A stretch of DNA of 64,000 bases from Rhodamnia argentea (Eukaryota > Streptophyta > Magnoliopsida > Myrtales > Myrtaceae). Of the stretch, positions 10,758 through 20,855 are shown one piece after another. The notes beneath the pieces were generated by a model. It was not told the origin of the DNA and made no database searches. It saw only the letters and a list, made by a program, of their open reading frames with translations. Each line of letters opens with the position of its first letter. Position 1 is the first letter of the stretch. The stretch spans positions 7,363,001 through 7,427,000 of the forward strand of contig NC_063155.1 in assembly GCF_020921035.1 (NCBI RefSeq), given 5' to 3'. Position numbers and translations under genes: made by a program.

Positions 10758-11670
10758 TCATGCAGTTTCAAGAGAGGCGGGGATAGGCTCAAAGCCAGGT
10801 ATTGCATCGAAAATCCGAGGGAGGTTCACGGCAAGTGCTGACCTGGAGCAGATAAGAACCTGGGGTCACATGACGTGGATGTTGGGCTCTTCCCGCAAGT
10901 CCATCTTGAGGCCTCCGAGATTCTCTCCAGTCGCTTCCCATACCAGCATTTGCTGATTCTTATATCCGACCATGTTCAAGTATCCCCGAAACCGACCGTT
11001 TCGAAATGCTTGGTCAGATGCTCGACAAGCCAGCAGATACCAGGAACGGATCCCTGGAGGCAGTGATATGATCCCTTCACTACCATCATCGACGCGCAAA
11101 GTGACTTCCCTGAAGAACGACAGGATGCAGTCGGATCAACCCTGAAGTTCATCTTCCAGTGGATGGTCTTGTTCCAGGATCTCAGATTGCATACGCATAT
11201 CTGTCCGTAATCAGCAATGTTCTCCAAGCGTAATCACCTTAAACCGCATTGTCTTGCCTTCGACCTTGACGTCAGTTCACAGGATTCTGTACCTGTCCCA
11301 ATGGACGATCCTTCTTCTCGACTAGGCAGTTGCCGGTGCTCCCACATTACAGGATTACAAAGACAGGATCAAGCGACTAGGGAGAAACTAGACAAAGCAA
11401 TCCCCGGCAAGACCCCATGACCGAAAGTCCTTGAAGCAGCTCAATTCGAACCCGGCGAAATTTGTATCCCAGGGGATCCACCCAACCCAATGGAGCAAAC
11501 CCCGGAGTTCGTCATCCGGCACACACATGGAGCAACTGTATGACAAACCCTGGGTGTCTATTAACATGCCACTCGTTGAAGACGGGATCTTCCACCAGGT
11601 GACAGCAGGACTTACGCATCTGCATCCGTTGCGAGCCTCACTAGTACTTCAAATATGATATCGAGAATGA
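10758..11670 (-). pseudogene. F-box/FBA pseudogene, subfamily B copy 2
   Basis: Collinear with pseudogene B1 but more damaged. Recognisable pieces on the minus strand are FFILDIIFEVLVRLAT (end of the F-box start region, near 11620-11670), LRSWNKTIHWKMNFRVDP near 11140-11190, MRVDDGSEGIISLPPG near 11055-11099, GYLNMVGYKNQQMLVWE near 10930-10985, and the C-terminal end before the stop at 10758. They lie in several frames with stops and small deletions. The match ends abruptly near 11670, so the first codons of the gene are gone. Confidence 0.75.
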
Positions 11671-13458
11671 AAAACCTACTAGGAATCTGAAGTGCAATCA
11701 ATGTTTTCCATCTTTGCCCGTTCCGCGGTTGAACTTCCTTTTTTCCGGTCGTTGTTCTACAGTTAGATTTCAAGAAGCCCAATAATTTCACAACGAGATA
11801 CTCTAAAATCCGAAGCACAATTCGATGAGCAAATAGTTTGGTAACAATGAATTGCATCAGAACTCTACTCTTTCGTGGATTCTAAAACAGTATAGCAATT
11901 ATGAAATTCCACATAGGATCGAAGTCCTGAGTCCCAACGCACCCGGCCACCCAATGTAGTATGGTAACCTTTTTTTGGTATATTATTCCATTTGAGCTTT
12001 TGGATCATAAATACAAGCCGGAACATCAGCCTGGCATGACAAATTGTAGGGAAGCAACTTCAATCATACCCACGTTTCCGAAGCGATAGCTAAAACGAAG
12101 ATATCAACCTACATGAACACCCTTCAATGACATGAAAGCCGTCAATGATCTGATCAGTTCGTAAGAACGTGAACTTCCAAGAAACAAAGATTCATGTTCC
12201 GAGGAACGAGGAAAAGAAAATCACATCACTCTTTTTTCAAATGCTGAGCATGAACTCTAGCCAGCAACTCCCGTCATCAGCCCTTGGGAGCTCGTGTAGC
12301 AGACAAGAACAGAAGTAAAGTGCACAAATAAGTTCAGATCAAATCAAATGCAGGGTGCATCTACGCGATCAGCAAGATTCTTAGCTAGGGATGCCGTTGT
12401 TTAAAGCACCCAAAATGGAAAAGAACAAGAACAAGAAATAAAGTGAACAGTCATGTAAAGCATCAATCTTTTCAATTCAAACAGAGAGATTCTCAGAGGG
12501 ACAGGAAGGTATCCGACAATCCTACCAGTCGAGAGACCGACTTTGCTTAACCGTAAATGATTTTGTGCCATCTAGGGAACTTTGTTTGATTCTTAATCCA
12601 TCATTGTACTATCTCTTCAACTCCTTCTAATTCGCCCAGATCGATAGTATGTGTCGGAATGCAGCAAATTGATATTTAGATTTAGAAGTTTCGGGGTGTT
12701 CACTTTAACGTGGAACTCTCCTCACATCCTTTTACGCGTAGATATTATCATACATGTACCTCAAGGGGATAGTTACCTTACTTTGATCCAGTGATGAATT
12801 GATCTGATTCACCTTTTTCCCAAATTGTAGCCTGCGAGAAGCTTCTTTTGGCCGCTCGCGACCCTAGAACAGTTGCCAAAACAGTCCTTCCATACTTTTT
12901 ACACAACGGTAGACTACAATGTCGGCCCCGAATCCACATAAACCTAGTACTTGCAAAGGAATCAGATCATATTCTTGTGCTTTAATGTCCTTCTCTGAAA
13001 GTTATTGAGCATACCAGGTATCCCAATCTTACCCCATCAAGCATGACTAATTTGCTCATGATTTCCAACAATTTACTCTGTTTTTTTTTTTTTTTCAAAA
13101 GTTTGATGGGCTCTAAAATTTCTGCCAGCATAAGCGGATTTGTTTCTAGATTTGATCTCCCTCATGCTACAACAACTTAATTTCGTTGTCCCTCCTTCTA
13201 GACTGAAGAACCTGGGAAGAACATAAGTGAATTCAGAAAACAACACAAACAAGCCTTCAGTACCAGCAATTGGCAATCATATATGAAAAGAGTTATTCCT
13301 AGACTACAAGTACTTATCCCTCGTTACATTTCTGCACAGGAGCTGCTTGAATAATCACAGATTTGGCCAAACGGGGGAGAAAACACTGTACTCAAAAAAA
13401 GGTCAGACTGAAGACAATAAAAAGTTTAGCCCCAGGAGATAAGAAGAGCAACTCTCGG
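11671..13458. other. Intergenic; third copy of the F-box unit flanks
   Basis: About 11671-12165 repeats the upstream flank of B1 (7450-7970). About 12170-12535 repeats the 3'-flank block of 370-745 and 7975-8345. About 12560-13458 repeats 1090-1854. A poly-T run lies at 13081-13095. The small frames here are shadows of the repeat and are not conserved. Confidence 0.6.
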
Positions 13459-14700
13459 TCATGCAGTTGCAGGTGATACAAGGCTAGGCTCATAACTGCG
13501 AACCGTAGTGAACATCGGAGGGATGCCAGGGATGTCCAGCGGCTGGTAATTCGCCCTTTTCGGGAAGAAATATGTGAAGTGCATCTTTAGGTTGGAATGG
13601 TTACCATAGCAAGCACTTACCTCTAACAGAAAACATTCATCGCTCAACCTACCAATGACTGCATAAGTCATGTAGGGATTCCAGACCACATGAGTATCAT
13701 GAAAATCCCAAAAGCAGATGGAAAAGTCTTCGAACTTGTCCCCCGTCACTTCCCATAGTTTCATCCACTCGTTATGATGTTCTACTATAGTCAAGCATCC
13801 TCTGAATCCTAGCAGCTCAAGTTCGTTGGGTTCAATCCTTGCCGGGCGGCGGGCATCTTCATCACGGACAAAAACTTGTGGGGGTAGGAGCAATTGGTCA
13901 TTATTATCAGGGCGTACTCTGAGGCCGAAGTGGCCACCATCTTCGGCATGTGGCCTTATGCCAAAGTCGTACTCATCGTTGGAAAATGAAATCACCCGAA
14001 ACTTCTCATGACATACATCAAATGATATGATGAAGTCACCTCCTTCTCTAGAGGTTTTCCAGTGAATGGCCCCATTCCAGAATATCGGTTCAAATACTTC
14101 ATCAAAATCCTGCCAACCATCAGGTACATCCAATCTCCTCCACGAACTCGCTCCCAATGTAGTCACTTCGAAGAACCTTCTTCCTTCATTAACATATGTC
14201 CGCAGAACTTTGTACTTTCCTGCTGAAGGATCGAAACCGAGTCCAACTTCATGACCGCCAATATCTGTCTCTCCAGATGCTGGCAATCTTCTGCACTCCC
14301 TCGTTATGGGATTGCAAACAAAAACAGGATCAAGAGCTGACCGAGAACCTACACACAGCAATCCTCGGCAAGTGCCCATGGCCCGAAGTCCTTTTAGCAG
14401 ATCAATCTGAATCTGTCTAACCCTGCGACCCTCAATATCCACCAAAAGAAACGGTTGTCGGGAGTCATCATGCGCACGAAACGGTTCAAGTAGAAGCCCC
14501 GGTTGCTTGTCAACACTGCTATCCAAAAGCTGCTCGATGAAGGTGGGATTTTTTGTCAAGTAACACCAGGCCTTGCATACACATCTGCAGCGTAGGATTG
14601 AGTCGATAGGAAGCTTGCATAATATTTCTGATATAATCTCCAGGGACAAGTAGGGAATGCGCTCATCACTACTGTTGCTTCTTTTCTCTGATTTCTCCAT
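13459..14700 (-). CDS. F-box protein with F-box-associated (FBA) domain, copy A3
   Basis: Single-exon gene of 413 residues and a close paralogue of 1855-3090. The F-box is at residues about 15-60 and is almost unchanged from A1 (CKLPIDSILRCRCVCKAW). The FBA motifs follow: GTCRGLLCVGSRSALDP, VFVCNPITRECRRLPASG, GLGFDPSAGKYKVL and WNGAIHWKTSREGGDF. Differences from A1 cluster in the C-terminal half (for example VRPDNNDQLLLPPQVF against VRRNNNDQLLLPPEVF). That half is the presumed substrate-binding part, as expected if the copies diverge in target. The start is shared by all three copies. The role, by family, is substrate adaptor of an SCF E3 ligase; the substrate is unknown. Confidence 0.9.
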   Translation of the reverse strand: MEKSEKRSNSSDERIPYLSLEIISEILCKLPIDSILRCRCVCKAWCYLTKNPTFIEQLLDSSVDKQPGLLLEPFRAHDDSRQPFLLVDIEGRRVRQIQIDLLKGLRAMGTCRGLLCVGSRSALDPVFVCNPITRECRRLPASGETDIGGHEVGLGFDPSAGKYKVLRTYVNEGRRFFEVTTLGASSWRRLDVPDGWQDFDEVFEPIFWNGAIHWKTSREGGDFIISFDVCHEKFRVISFSNDEYDFGIRPHAEDGGHFGLRVRPDNNDQLLLPPQVFVRDEDARRPARIEPNELELLGFRGCLTIVEHHNEWMKLWEVTGDKFEDFSICFWDFHDTHVVWNPYMTYAVIGRLSDECFLLEVSACYGNHSNLKMHFTYFFPKRANYQPLDIPGIPPMFTTVRSYEPSLVSPATA

Positions 14701-16475
14701 TGGAGACGAAATATATCAATCTCCTCTTAGCTAGGTTCCTGCAAGTTACCCACATATAAATACAGTACTCCAAGCTTAAAAAAAGAAGCGAACAAAGACA
14801 TTATAAATGACCCAACAAGGAATCTAAAACGGGATTCAGGATTTCATTTTAAAGAACTTAGTTGGCTTTTTTTTTCCTTCGTTGTGCTGTCACTGTTAGT
14901 AATAAAAGATCGTGTAAGATGTTATTTATAAATGACCAGTATGCATCACTGCCAAATATGGTAAAGCTCTGACTTGTAAATAATCCGATTATCTTAAGAC
15001 ACCGCTGTTATATGACGTTATAAGGATGACCTCAATTATATCATTGTTTCCAAAACCGATTAACCACTCAAACAACAAGAGCAAATATATGAATACCCAT
15101 TATTAACACACTCCAAAACCATTAACAGTCACATCGACTTGCCGTTACGCAATCAACACCTTCTCTCTCTACGGATTCTCTAGAATACAGTTACAATCTT
15201 TCTAGTCAGTCACCTAATTAGCTTCCTCAGATTTCTACCTCTCTTTCTCTCTCCCTACAAACAACCATCTCTCTAGCATTCTCTCAGACACCTAATTAGT
15301 TTCCCTCAGATTTCTACCTAGTTCACCACCACACCAGGCTTACCAGCTTGTCGCTGCAATTGTCTAGAACTCTGGAGCAGGTTGAGACTACCATAGCCAC
15401 CAACATTAGGATCAGGGCTGCCATTTTGTGCATGTGGGAGACAACTCAGAGAGCGCAAGGGCAAGTGAAGTGAGTGACCAGTGCATCTAAGAGGCGTGAG
15501 CTCGAGTGCACCGTGAGGTGGTGACTGGAACAATAGAGTAAGGCGTTGCGAGGGAGCGACGATAAAAAAATGCATCATCGAACTTCCATTTCTTGTTGCG
15601 ATATAATTTGAAATCCTCATTCAGCCCTCGCTGCACTTTCCAGACCAAACTTTTGATATTCAAAGGTTCACCTTCCCCCATCTACAACAGTCTACACTTG
15701 TTCCTTAACCTCCACATCCACTTGATTTTAAAATTCTCGCCAGAGATCATAAACTAATTTGTGAGCTCTAAGAGCGGTATTTGACATCCCAAAAAAGCTC
15801 GATACTGTCCCATTTTTTCACACTGAAGCAACGAAATGAGAAAACTTTGCTCTCATGTCTCAACTCTGCCGGATCAATAACAAGAACAAGATGCGATTTT
15901 TTTTAGGAGCGAAAAGAAATCGGAACTTCCAAGAACCAAACATGAATTCCCCTTTGACGGAGACAACTGCAACGAAGCAGGGAAAAAAGAGCAGCAAAAC
16001 ACGCATACAGATCATCAGTCACACAAGCCTGCACAGACAAAAAAAAATATAGACTTTGCCAGCAAGTACAGATTGAGGGTTAAAACAAAGGACCACCCAA
16101 GAACAAGAGGGAAAAAATTCGAGCAAATTCGGATCGATCAGACAGATTCTCAACCAATACGAACATCATACGAACGAGCAACACAAGGAAAGAGAGAAAA
16201 AAACATCGAGAAACAGAGAACACAACCGTGTCAACCATGAATCTTCTCGTTCCGACACCAACTTCATACAAAGAAAAGACAGAGAGGAGTCGACAGTTCT
16301 ACCGTCAAGAAACCAACTTTTGCTCGCATTCTCGAGTTTGATCGTCCACATGGGTCGCTCAAGCGCTTCGAGCTCAGGTGCTTCTCTTTCTCGTCCACGA
16401 AGACTTCATGTCCCTCTTTTTTCTTTTCTTCTGTCGATTCTACATTCTGTCTTTATTTTAGCTTTTCATTTATAT
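14701..16475. other. 5' flank of F-box A3 with long non-coding duplicate of 3500-5150
   Basis: From about 15120 it pairs with 3660-5150, including agtcacatcgactt, ttcaccaccacaccaggctt, the catcgaactt stretch, the gcttttcattta end and gttctaccgtcaagaaacca. It lacks the solo LTR of copy 1 and so shows the empty site near 15400. An extra CT-rich insertion lies at about 15205-15310. The predicted small frames differ between copies, so no gene is called. Confidence 0.55.
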
Positions 16476-16479
16476 TAAT

Positions 16480-16899
16480 GTGTTGATTGTAATTGCCCTA
16501 TTAAGTTTTTGTGATAACGTTTAACAAAAAAAGATTTATATCCATACTTATATATTAAGGTCAAACATGTCATTTGCCTCGTTTATTTAACTTTTTCTTA
16601 ATATACCTCCCGCATCGAAAAATAAAAAAATCGAGAAATAAGGCCATAAATACAGTTCAGTCAATTTTTGACGTTGCCACCGCTTCAAAAGATTATTGTT
16701 TGAAAGTGTAATTTGCCTCGCTTATTTAGCATTCGCTCGATACCTCTCAATTAAATAATAGAAAGCCAAAAATATGAGGGCACAAATGTAATTAAGCGCA
16801 TGTAGGAGAAAAAAAAAACCCATTTATGTTAAGTTTAATTACAAATTAGCAATATTCAAAATTAATTGCGCCTTCGCGTGGCGCGCGCTTGAAATCTAG
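16480..16899 (+). mobile_element. Helitron-like 3' end with hairpin and CTAG terminus
   Basis: The tract ends in a GC-rich hairpin (gcgcc - ttcgcgt - ggcgc, 16868-16884) in otherwise AT-rich DNA. Eleven bases later comes CTAG (16896-16899), followed by T. A short hairpin about 10-12 bases before CTRR, with insertion before T, is the Helitron 3' signature. The upstream DNA has two diverged direct repeats around the words gtcatttgcctcgtttattt and gtaatttgcctcgcttattt. I could not fix a 5' TC end, so the left border is approximate. Confidence 0.5.
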
Positions 16900-19835
16900 T
16901 TCAATTCAAGCGATTTCTTTTTGCCATGGGCCTTCTCCCATTCTTGCGCCTCGTTATTGGGCTTTGATTCGGGCCCAAGATGCTCAATGGGCAGGCTAGG
17001 CATGGCCCATGAGCCGACCCAACTTCATTATCTAAACCCGGCCCAAAGAAAGAGAAAACCATTTGCGCAGCAAAATTCCGGAGCAGACCGAGCCTTGATT
17101 GGATTCCAAAGGTTTGTGGCCCTGCGTAGAACAATGAAGTGTGTCGAAACCTCACCCGCTTCGAGTTATTTGGGAACAATTCGCCTCCGACGTTACGTTC
17201 AGTGAAAGCACTCGTCAGACCCAGACTTAAGGCACGCGCACATAAGAAGACGACACTCGACTCCTGAATTTAGAACCGTCCTGAAGCCGAACGCGCGGCC
17301 ATTGTCTCCGAAAATTTAAACCGAAATAGAAATAATGTTGAAGGCTTAGGCAATATTTAGAGGTTGGGCATCACAAATGAGAGGCATGCATGTAAATGAA
17401 CAAAACACCATTTTGATGTGATGTATCCTTTTGACACTTTATGTGTGTCTGAGTCAGAAAGTACCCAAACCTGGGTGTCACTTTGTATTCTTCCTGGGGC
17501 TGTGTGGTGGTCAGGGAGAAACTTTCCCAAGTCAAATTTTTACTGCTTCGATGGAAATTTGTTGCAAAAGCAAACAGAAAGACATTTCCTTTTTCCCCAT
17601 TGGGGCAGCTTCCATGAATTCAATGCTTCATTGCATATGACAGCTGTAATTACCGTTTGGACAACGACCCAGCTACATGAGTTTTAGTTTTCTTCCGACA
17701 AGAAATGCTGCATTTTCTCAAAGTCATATATGGCAAGTCAATCACTAGAGATTTTTCAGGGTATATATAGTCAGTGTGGTGTACCACATTGTGATCCTTC
17801 ATCATAAGTGAGCATAGAAACATCTTAAAGATTTGAACTTTGTGTTGTTTAACGACGGCTTCGTGAGCGAGCGTAGAGCGTTTTGGAACCAAGTTTGTCG
17901 TTTAGTAGAACATTATAGCATAGAGAACCTTTGCGATAGTTGAATGATCTTTGAATTACCTATTTTGGGTATACTTTTACATATATCGAATGTGTTTTCT
18001 TTTTGGTGGTTAGGCGGTATGCAAGCCAACTTTCGCGCACTTCAACCGGTTCACCTCCGTGTGCAATTTTAAGGACACAATTCTCCACATCAACCTAGTA
18101 CGTTTTGAGTGATTTTCAAATTAGCACTCTATACAAAGCGTTACTAATGAGAAAACAATCATTCCCCTCGTGTGGTGAATGGTGATCTGGCCGTGTTTGT
18201 GTTGAAATCGGCCCGTGAAATGGTTAGTGTTTGAGCATGCTCATTGACAAATCATGATATCATGCGTGACATTTCAGCAAACGGTGGACGAAATAAATTC
18301 TCTCTATAAATATCAGCGGAAGGACAATATGAGAAGGTCAACCAAGATCCCCTTTTTATGTACTCTTTGGCCTATGTTGCATCTTAAAAGCACATGGACT
18401 CCCACATAATTCATGCATACCATTCACTATATTCACCAAGTTAAAGATGATAATACTCAAGCATTCGGGACAACAAACGGCCAAAATTGCAACCATCACC
18501 CATTTGGCCTTGGGACTTAAATGGAGTGGGGTCTTCTTCAACGTGGGCTCATTGCCTTCCTCCTCATTAAGCCCCTCATGTGCCCCATCACATCAACTTC
18601 TTGAGAGGGACAAATGAGTTGGGGTTTTCTTGAAAAATCACTTTTCTCTTTTCTCACTCACTTTGAATTTTAGCTTTGATTGATTGGGAGGATGGGTAGT
18701 GACAGTGGATCTGCCATTGGGCCCTTTCTTGGAATAGTGGGTGGCTGCTTGTGCCAATCTATCTCTCTCTCTCTACAGCTTCAATTGTAGATGGCATCCA
18801 CATCTTTTGTTCCCTCTCCACCCATCAAACCCCACATGGGGGGGATTTCTAGCTACAAAACAATTGCTACTGCAACTTGGGCTAGTTTTTCAGTGCCAAT
18901 TGCATCTGTTTTCTCTTTGCTCTCATCCATACAAGCATCACTTCATCTTTTCCCTATCTATTGCATAATATATGCCTCAAGCCTAATGATCATTCTCTCC
19001 CTAATGCTAGTTTCCATTCCGGTGTATGGTCTATTGCTTCTTGGACACACAACACCTCTAGGATTAATTGTTCCTTATAGAGCAACTAAGCTTTACGACG
19101 ACCAAACCAAGGAGCTATCGCTTTTTAAATATACGATATTAGCAAAATATCTCGATTTGAAGTGTACTGAATTAGAGGTTTGTAGTTAATACCTCACAAT
19201 GGATGTCGATGTACATAGGTATCCATATAGGAGGTGCCCGGGCGTTAATTGTCTTGCAAGATGAGCGAGCATAACTAAAGCATTGGTTGGTTGGAACATG
19301 CAAGAGAAAGGATTTTTATCCCGCAACCTTTGGTGGTTATCCGGCTTTCCACAAACCACTTAATAGCACATCTAGGCACAATGAATTCTAAGAAATCTTG
19401 TTGGATGCGAACGATATTTCAAAAGTACACGTGTCATATTCTAGACATTGCTCGTGAAAACTAATGTATACCTTTAAGGTAGGTGTATAGACCATTAGAC
19501 ACGTGAAACAGATTGTACAGCTTCTCATAATCATAGCATAGACAGAACTTAAATGGCAATATTTGATCACTGCACCATGCGCGTATTTACTCCTTATTTT
19601 CTGCTAAAGCCAGGTGGTGGTTGTCTTGTCCATCCATTTTTAAGAGCATAGGTGGTTCCCTGTTGCCATACTATATGGATGACTTATTGCTCTGGCACTT
19701 CGTTGGGATACAGGGACCCAACACAGAAACAAGAGACAAATATCCTTAATTGCAACCCCATCTGCTTTGCTGAATCGCACGCAATAATTATCGTGGCCAA
19801 TGAATCTTTCTGAAACTCTTGGTAAATCTCAACCT
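16900..19835. other. Intergenic, no convincing gene
   Basis: About 16900-17300 is relatively GC-rich but all its frames are short and unlike known families. The 132-codon frame at 18791-19189 is hydrophobic and starts behind a CT-rich tract. It has no recognisable family and no supporting structure, so it is left uncalled. No RNA gene was recognised. Confidence 0.5.
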
Positions 19836-19837
19836 TT

Positions 19838-20130
19838 CAAACGTTATTTCACATCATTTCATAACGAGTCTTATATATTTTCTATATTCACGTGACCTCC
19901 CTTCACGTATCAGCTTAGGTTTTTGAATTGGACTTTCTAACATGGTATCAAAGTTAATGTTATTCTTTTCATGTATGCGCGTCCACCTCTCATCAGTCAA
20001 TTTGATATGCACACGAGAGGGAGTGTTGAAATATTCCCACATTAGGTCCTATATCGCTGATATTAGTTCTAAAAGAAGGGGTATTGCTCCGCCTCCATTT
20101 CACGAAATAAGTAAAATAACGTTAAAATAT
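19838..20130 (+). mobile_element. TRIM-like miniature LTR retrotransposon
   Basis: At 19942 ATGGTATCAAAG follows ttctaac. TGGTATCA is the usual primer-binding site complementary to initiator tRNA-Met, directly after a 5' LTR. Only about 80 bases later comes a purine run (cacgagagggag) directly followed by TGTTGAAATATTCCCACATT, a typical polypurine tract and 3' LTR start. The sequence before the primer site (ttatttcacatc ... acgtatcagcttaggttttt) looks like the matching decayed LTR. With no room for gag-pol, this is a TRIM. The 3' LTR breaks down into a CATA microsatellite, so outer borders are approximate. Confidence 0.5.
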
Positions 20131-20143
20131 TCCCACATCATGT

Positions 20144-20145
20144 CA

Positions 20146-20175
<30 letters not shown>
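20144..20175. repeat. (CATA)n microsatellite
   Basis: About eight uninterrupted units of the tetranucleotide, directly after the TRIM-like 3' LTR remnant. Confidence 0.9.
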
Positions 20176-20177
<2 letters not shown>

Positions 20178-20293
20178 AAACAGCAACAAATCAAAAGAAT
20201 TTTATAATTTGTAATAGCCTAATATGTTCCGTGCTATTTACAATCAGTCATTCTAATCAAAGTCTTATTGATGAGTGCCCATGCTCCCGATAC

Positions 20294-20847
20294 TAGGGGT
20301 GAGCAAATTGACCAGTTCTACCCGAGAACCGAATCAAACCACCCAAAACATATGTCCGAGAACGGGTTCAAGATTTTCGAACAAGGTTGGAATTGGTTCG
20401 GTGTCAAGTGAATACCCACTATCGTTAATGGAACCAGTTCCAAAATCGTTTCCATTACTTAAAAAGTCAAATCCTAATGTCTTTTTCCCCTAAAATCCAA
20501 CCTCAACAGTCGTGACTCAGCAACAAGGCAGCACTCCTTCGCCTTTCCTCTTAGGAATTCTTGTTTTTGGCGTATAGTGATTCTTATTATTCATCTTTTA
20601 CTTTGAATCGTTTCATTTCTACTCATATTAATTTGTTGGAAAAAAATGAAACGAGAAAAAGTAACAAAAGAAAAACATGTTCTCAGATAGATCCTGAAAT
20701 GGGATAGGAAAAACAGTGTAGGTTCCAAAACAAATTCTGTGGCAAACATGATATGTTTCAGGTTTTAAAAATTGGGAACCAATTATAACATGATAGCTTT
20801 CATGTTCTAGGTCTTGAACCTACCCATCCCAAAACCAATCACCCCTA
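20294..20847. mobile_element. hAT-type MITE, 554 bp, with 8-bp target duplication
   Basis: It begins TAGGGGTGAGCAAATTG and ends ...CCAATCACCCCTA, short inverted ends typical of plant hAT elements. It is flanked by an 8-bp duplication, cccgatac (20286-20293) and ccatatac (20848-20855), identical at 6 of 8 positions. The inside has repeated words like gaaccagttcc and no transposase frame, so it is non-autonomous. A second copy with the same ends is at 58311-58879, and fragments lie near 5200, 52650 and 53250. Confidence 0.75.
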
Positions 20848-20855
20848 CCATATAC

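Noticed and set aside
18791-19189. 132-codon hydrophobic frame
   Set aside because: No recognisable family, no conserved motif, and the surroundings look non-genic.
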